Of a stretch of 64,000 bases of DNA, positions 61,406-64,000 are shown in pieces. Below the pieces are notes generated by a model. It was not told where the DNA came from and made no database searches. It saw nothing but the letters and a program-made list of their open reading frames with translations. The stretch is taken from contig NZ_FXUY01000001.1 of assembly GCF_900182985.1 (NCBI RefSeq), positions 2,728,001 through 2,792,000 on the forward strand, in the 5' to 3' direction. The first letter of the stretch is position 1. Every line of letters starts with the position of its first letter. Source of the stretch: Pseudomonas helmanticensis (GTDB lineage Bacteria > Pseudomonadota > Gammaproteobacteria > Pseudomonadales > Pseudomonadaceae). The position numbers and the translations under genes are program-made.

Positions 61406-62287
61406 ATGTCCAATATTCACGGCATCATCGGCTACACCATCACCCCGTTCACCGCCAATGGCGAAGGGCTGGATCTGCCGGCACTCGGCCAATCGATCGA
61501 CCGCCTGATCGCCAGCGGCGTCCACGCCATCGCGCCACTGGGCAGCACCGGCGAAGGCGCTTATCTGAGCGATGCGGAGTGGGATCAGGTTGCCGAATTC
61601 AGCATCAAGCACGTGGCCAGACGCGTACCGACCATCGTCAGCGTGTCCGACCTGACCACCGCCAAAGCCGTGCGCCGAGCACGTTTCGCCGAAGCCCACG
61701 GCGCCGATGTGGTGATGGTACTGCCAGCGTCTTACTGGAAACTGACCGAAGCGGAAATCCTCGCCCACTATCGCGCTATCGGCGACAGCATCGGCGTACC
61801 GATCATGCTCTACAACAACCCGGCCACCAGCGGCACCGATATGTCGGTCGAATTGATTCTGCGCATCGTCAATGGCGTGGAAAACGTGACCATGGTCAAG
61901 GAGAGCACCGGCGACATCCAGCGCATGCACAAGCTGCAACTGCTCGGCGACGGTCAGGTGCCGTTCTACAACGGCTGCAACCCGCTGGCGCTGGAAGCGT
62001 TCGCGGCCGGGGCGAAAGGCTGGTGCACCGCAGCGCCGAACCTTATCCCGCGGTTGAATCTGGATCTGTACGAAGCGGCCATGGCGGGCGATCTCGACCG
62101 GGCGCGGGATTTGTTCTATCGCCAATTGCCGCTGCTGGACTTCATCCTCAAGGGCGGCTTGCCGGCGACGATCAAGGCCGGGTTGCGCGAAACAGGGCTG
62201 GAGGTTGGCGATCCGCGGTTGCCGGTGTTCCCGTTGAGCGAGGCTGGGCAAGGTCAGCTACAGGCAATCCTCAAGACCTTGCGCTGA
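61406..62287 (+). CDS. DapA-superfamily aldolase/dehydratase (not lysine DapA)
   Basis: A 293-aa class I aldolase-fold protein. Y136 (IMLYNNPATSG) and the Schiff-base lysine K165 (VTMVKESTGD) are present, with GSTGEG at 47-52. Residues around the carboxylate site differ from the lysine enzyme at 5698-6576: the arginine after the tyrosine (GRTS there) is missing (NPATSGTD here), so the second substrate is not aspartate semialdehyde. Family relatives act on sugar acids, N-acetylneuraminate, hydroxyproline or aromatic hydroxy-acids. GGAG precedes the ATG by 9 bp. It is the second gene of the aldolase operon. Confidence 0.88.
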   Translation: MSNIHGIIGYTITPFTANGEGLDLPALGQSIDRLIASGVHAIAPLGSTGEGAYLSDAEWDQVAEFSIKHVARRVPTIVSVSDLTTAKAVRRARFAEAHGADVVMVLPASYWKLTEAEILAHYRAIGDSIGVPIMLYNNPATSGTDMSVELILRIVNGVENVTMVKESTGDIQRMHKLQLLGDGQVPFYNGCNPLALEAFAAGAKGWCTAAPNLIPRLNLDLYEAAMAGDLDRARDLFYRQLPLLDFILKGGLPATIKAGLRETGLEVGDPRLPVFPLSEAGQGQLQAILKTLR

Positions 62288-62309
62288 TCCTCGGGCAATA
62301 CACAAAACC

Positions 62310-62405
62310 CTGTAGGAGCTGTCGAGTGCAACGAGGCTGCGATCTTTTGATCCTGATCTGTACAACCCAGATCAAAAGATCGCAGCGTGCCGCAGCTCCT
62401 ACAGG
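62310..62405. repeat. REP-type inverted pair (GATCGCAGCC family)
   Basis: CTGTAGGAGCTGTCGAGTGC and the inverse AGCTCCTACAG flank internal GATCGCAGC copies around a CAGATC/GATCTG core, between convergent genes. Confidence 0.88.
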
Positions 62406-62419
62406 GGAATGTGGTGATT

Positions 62420-62764
62420 TCAGAGGACTGGCAACGTCTTGTCCTTGATCACTTTGCTCGGCCCGTTGGCCTTGACGCTGGCGATGCCTTTGGCACACGC
62501 GGCGTCAGTGGAATACGACTCGCTGCTGCCGATGATCTGGTGGTTGGCAGCCTTGAGGTTGAAGTAAGGATGGCCATCCTTGGTGGTCTTTTTCTCGTAG
62601 CGTTCATCCAGCGGGCTGTTGGTCTGCACCGAAGCAATGCCGTTGTCGGCTGCCGCGCGGGTGGTGTAGAGCTCGCTGGTGAGAATGGTTTCGGCGTTGG
62701 CGGCCTTCAGCACAAACCTGAACTGACCGTTGCTGCTTTTACTCACTTCGTACCATCCGGACAT
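62420..62764 (-). CDS. yegP: YegP, tandem DUF1508 protein
   Basis: A 114-aa protein made of two DUF1508 units: first WYEVSKSSNGQFRFVLKAAN with AETILTSELYTTRAAADNGI, second YFNLKAANHQIIGSSESYST with AACAKGIASVKANG. This is the standard YegP architecture. Its role is unknown; small cytoplasmic. CAGGAGAAACGAGC precedes the ATG. See also the single-unit member at 1418-1609. Confidence 0.9.
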   Translation of the reverse strand: MSGWYEVSKSSNGQFRFVLKAANAETILTSELYTTRAAADNGIASVQTNSPLDERYEKKTTKDGHPYFNLKAANHQIIGSSESYSTDAACAKGIASVKANGPSKVIKDKTLPVL

Positions 62765-62840
62765 GCTCGTTTCTCCTGGGCGATTAAGAGATTTCGCGCT
62801 TCAGAGTAAAGACCAGTCCAGAACATCTGTCGCCTGTACC

Positions 62841-62943
62841 GGACCCTTCGCCAGCAGGCCGGCTCCCACATTGGATCTCCAGTGAACACAACCTTGGTGA
62901 ACACTCAGTACCCAATGTGGGAGCGGGCTTGCTCGCGAAGGGT
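62841..62943. repeat. Inverted REP pair (TGTGGGAGCGGGCTTGCTCGC family)
   Basis: ACCCTTCGCCAGCAGGCCGG / GCTTGCTCGCGAAGGGT outer arms with CTCCCACATTGG / CCAATGTGGGAG inner arms. Confidence 0.88.
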
Positions 62944-62958
62944 TCAACCCGCAATCGG

Positions 62959-63264
62959 CTATTTCACCACCGCCCGCACCACCGACAACTCCGGCGTACT
63001 CACCCGTCGCTGCGACAGATACCGCGTACAACTCACCCGCAAAAACGAGGCGAAATTCACTACCTCGCCACGATAATCCATCACCTCTTCATACAGCTTG
63101 GCGATCAATTGATTGGTGGTCATGCCGTCGACTTCGGCGATTTCGCTGAGGATGTCCCAGAACTGATTTTCCAGGCGCAGCGTCGTCACCACTCCGCAGA
63201 TACGCAGCGAACGGGAGCGCGATTCGTAGAGAATCGGGTCGGCCTTGACGTAGAGCTCGCACAT
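62959..63264 (-). CDS. Ribbon-helix-helix domain protein
   Basis: A 101-aa protein with a ribbon-helix-helix-like segment: SRSLRICGVVTTLRLENQFW followed by DILSEIAEVDGMTTNQLIAK. This matches the RHH_4-type family of small bacterial proteins, presumed DNA-binding. It has no toxin gene beside it. The ATG at 63264 has GAGGA 8 bp upstream. The PfpI-like gene lies 13 bp upstream on the same strand, so both are probably co-transcribed. Confidence 0.85.
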   Translation of the reverse strand: MCELYVKADPILYESRSRSLRICGVVTTLRLENQFWDILSEIAEVDGMTTNQLIAKLYEEVMDYRGEVVNFASFLRVSCTRYLSQRRVSTPELSVVRAVVK

Positions 63265-63277
63265 TGGCGAATCCTCG

Positions 63278-63859
63278 TTACAAAGTGATTTTGGTGCCAA
63301 GCAGGCCAAGGAAACCGGCCAGCCAGTTCGGATGCGCCGGCCATGCCGGAGCAGTGGCCAGATTGCCTTGAACGTGGCCTTCCGTCACCGCGATGTCGAT
63401 GTACGTACCGCCCGCCAGTCGCACTTCCGGGGCGCAGGCCGGATAGGCGCTGCATTCGCGACCTTCGAGCACGCCCGCCGCTGCCAGCAGTTGCGCACCG
63501 TGGCAGACCGCCGCGATGGGTTTGCCGGCCTTGTCGAAAGCGCGTACCAGATCGAGGACTTTTTCGTTGAGGCGCAGATATTCCGGCGCACGTCCGCCGG
63601 GGATCAGCAGCGCGTCGTAGTCGGCTTCGCGGGCCTTGGCGAAGTCGAAATTGAGCGCGAACAGGTGACCGGGTTTCTCGCTGTAGGTCTGGTCGCCTTC
63701 GAAGTCATGGATCGCGGTGCGCACGGTCTGCCCGGCGGCCTTGTCCGGGCACACGGCGTGGACGCTGTGACCGACCATTTGCAGGGCCTGGAACGGCACC
63801 ATCACTTCGTAGTCTTCGACGTAATCGCCGACCAGCATCAGGATTTTTTTCGCGGCCAT
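63278..63859 (-). CDS. DJ-1/PfpI family protein
   Basis: A 193-aa protein with the DJ-1 fold. The nucleophile elbow is [10 protein letters not shown] (C119, H120), with an acidic residue in GDYVEDYE (about 11-18). PfpI-type members have been described as proteases, glyoxalases or deglycases; which applies here cannot be read from the sequence. The ATG at 63859 is preceded by GGAGGAC-like sequence (TCCTCCC on the plus strand). It is upstream of the ribbon-helix-helix gene. Confidence 0.88.
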   Translation of the reverse strand: MAAKKILMLVGDYVEDYEVMVPFQALQMVGHSVHAVCPDKAAGQTVRTAIHDFEGDQTYSEKPGHLFALNFDFAKAREADYDALLIPGGRAPEYLRLNEKVLDLVRAFDKAGKPIAAVCHGAQLLAAAGVLEGRECSAYPACAPEVRLAGGTYIDIAVTEGHVQGNLATAPAWPAHPNWLAGFLGLLGTKITL

Positions 63860-63949
63860 GGGGGAGGACTCCTCTGGGAAATGCTTGGGAGTATTCAAGG
63901 TAGACCTATTCGACAGTGACGGGTAACAACGGGCTACTACCGAGTTGAC

Positions 63950-64000
63950 GCCATCGCGAGCAGGCTCACTCCTACAAGGGAACGCATTTCAATTGTAGGA
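63950..64000. repeat. Partial REP-type element at the window edge
   Basis: CGCGAGCAGGCTCACTCCTACA and the start of an inverse TTGTAGGA copy; cut by the window end. Confidence 0.6.

Overview
The window is a chromosomal stretch of a fluorescent-group Pseudomonas (P. fluorescens / P. koreensis type). The evidence is the gene order algU-mucA-mucB-mucD, dapA-bamC-(metallo-hydrolase)-purC-tRNA-Ser and tctDE/opdH-tctCBA, a PhaG that closely matches my memory of the P. putida protein, high GC content, and many Pseudomonas REP elements of two types. I see no insertion sequence, integrase, prophage or CRISPR array. Most of the window is conserved core genome with short accessory stretches. All identifications come from reading sequence and recalled families; no database search was run.

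Layout. 0-3 kb: end of a methyltransferase, a bactoprenol-type glycosyltransferase, small proteins and tRNA-Ser(CGA). 3-11 kb: the dapA-bamC-MBL-purC operon (minus), then gcvR-bcp, a PerM-type permease, a TusA-like protein and the periplasmic protease BepA. 11-15 kb: the envelope-stress locus algU-mucA-mucB-mucD, without mucC and with a recognisable AlgU autoregulatory promoter. 15-19.6 kb: nadB, ygfX-sdhE, ygfZ and an HDOD protein. 19.7-27.5 kb: tricarboxylate uptake (TctE/TctD divergent from opdH-tctC-tctB-tctA) followed by an AbrB-type membrane protein. 27.6-29.6 kb: ung and an HIBCH-like hydrolase.

29.6-37.3 kb is the most unusual region. A three-gene operon on the minus strand encodes a GT4 glycosyltransferase, an unrecognised membrane-anchored 286-aa protein and an 1853-aa RTX protein. 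The last two overlap as TAATG, and the ribosome site of the middle gene sits in the loop of a perfect hairpin. No type I secretion genes or acyltransferase lie nearby. 37.4-42.5 kb: two Tyr-rich lipoproteins, a Cache-type diguanylate cyclase, a CWC protein, rsuA, phaG and tRNA-Gly. 42.6-48.3 kb: a decayed hicA with an intact hicB, two methyltransferases, a tandem pair of AidA/PixA-family proteins, an orphan HSDR_N-type nuclease and a small membrane protein.

48.3-64 kb: stress proteins (DUF4142, KGG), a PAS-GAF-GGDEF enzyme, a LysE exporter, FosA, two tandem secreted paralogues of unknown function, a LysR regulator and a small DMT protein. Next come an alpha-oxoamine-synthase-like PLP enzyme paired with a Bcr/CflA exporter, yiaY and a SIR2-like DUF4917 protein. 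Then a cupin-XRE regulator faces an aldolase/DapA-like operon across a perfect operator-like palindrome. Finally there are YegP, a ribbon-helix-helix protein and a DJ-1/PfpI protein. The best leads for undescribed biology are the GT4-membrane-RTX operon, the PLP synthase plus exporter pair, and the XRE-cupin/aldolase/DapA-like module.
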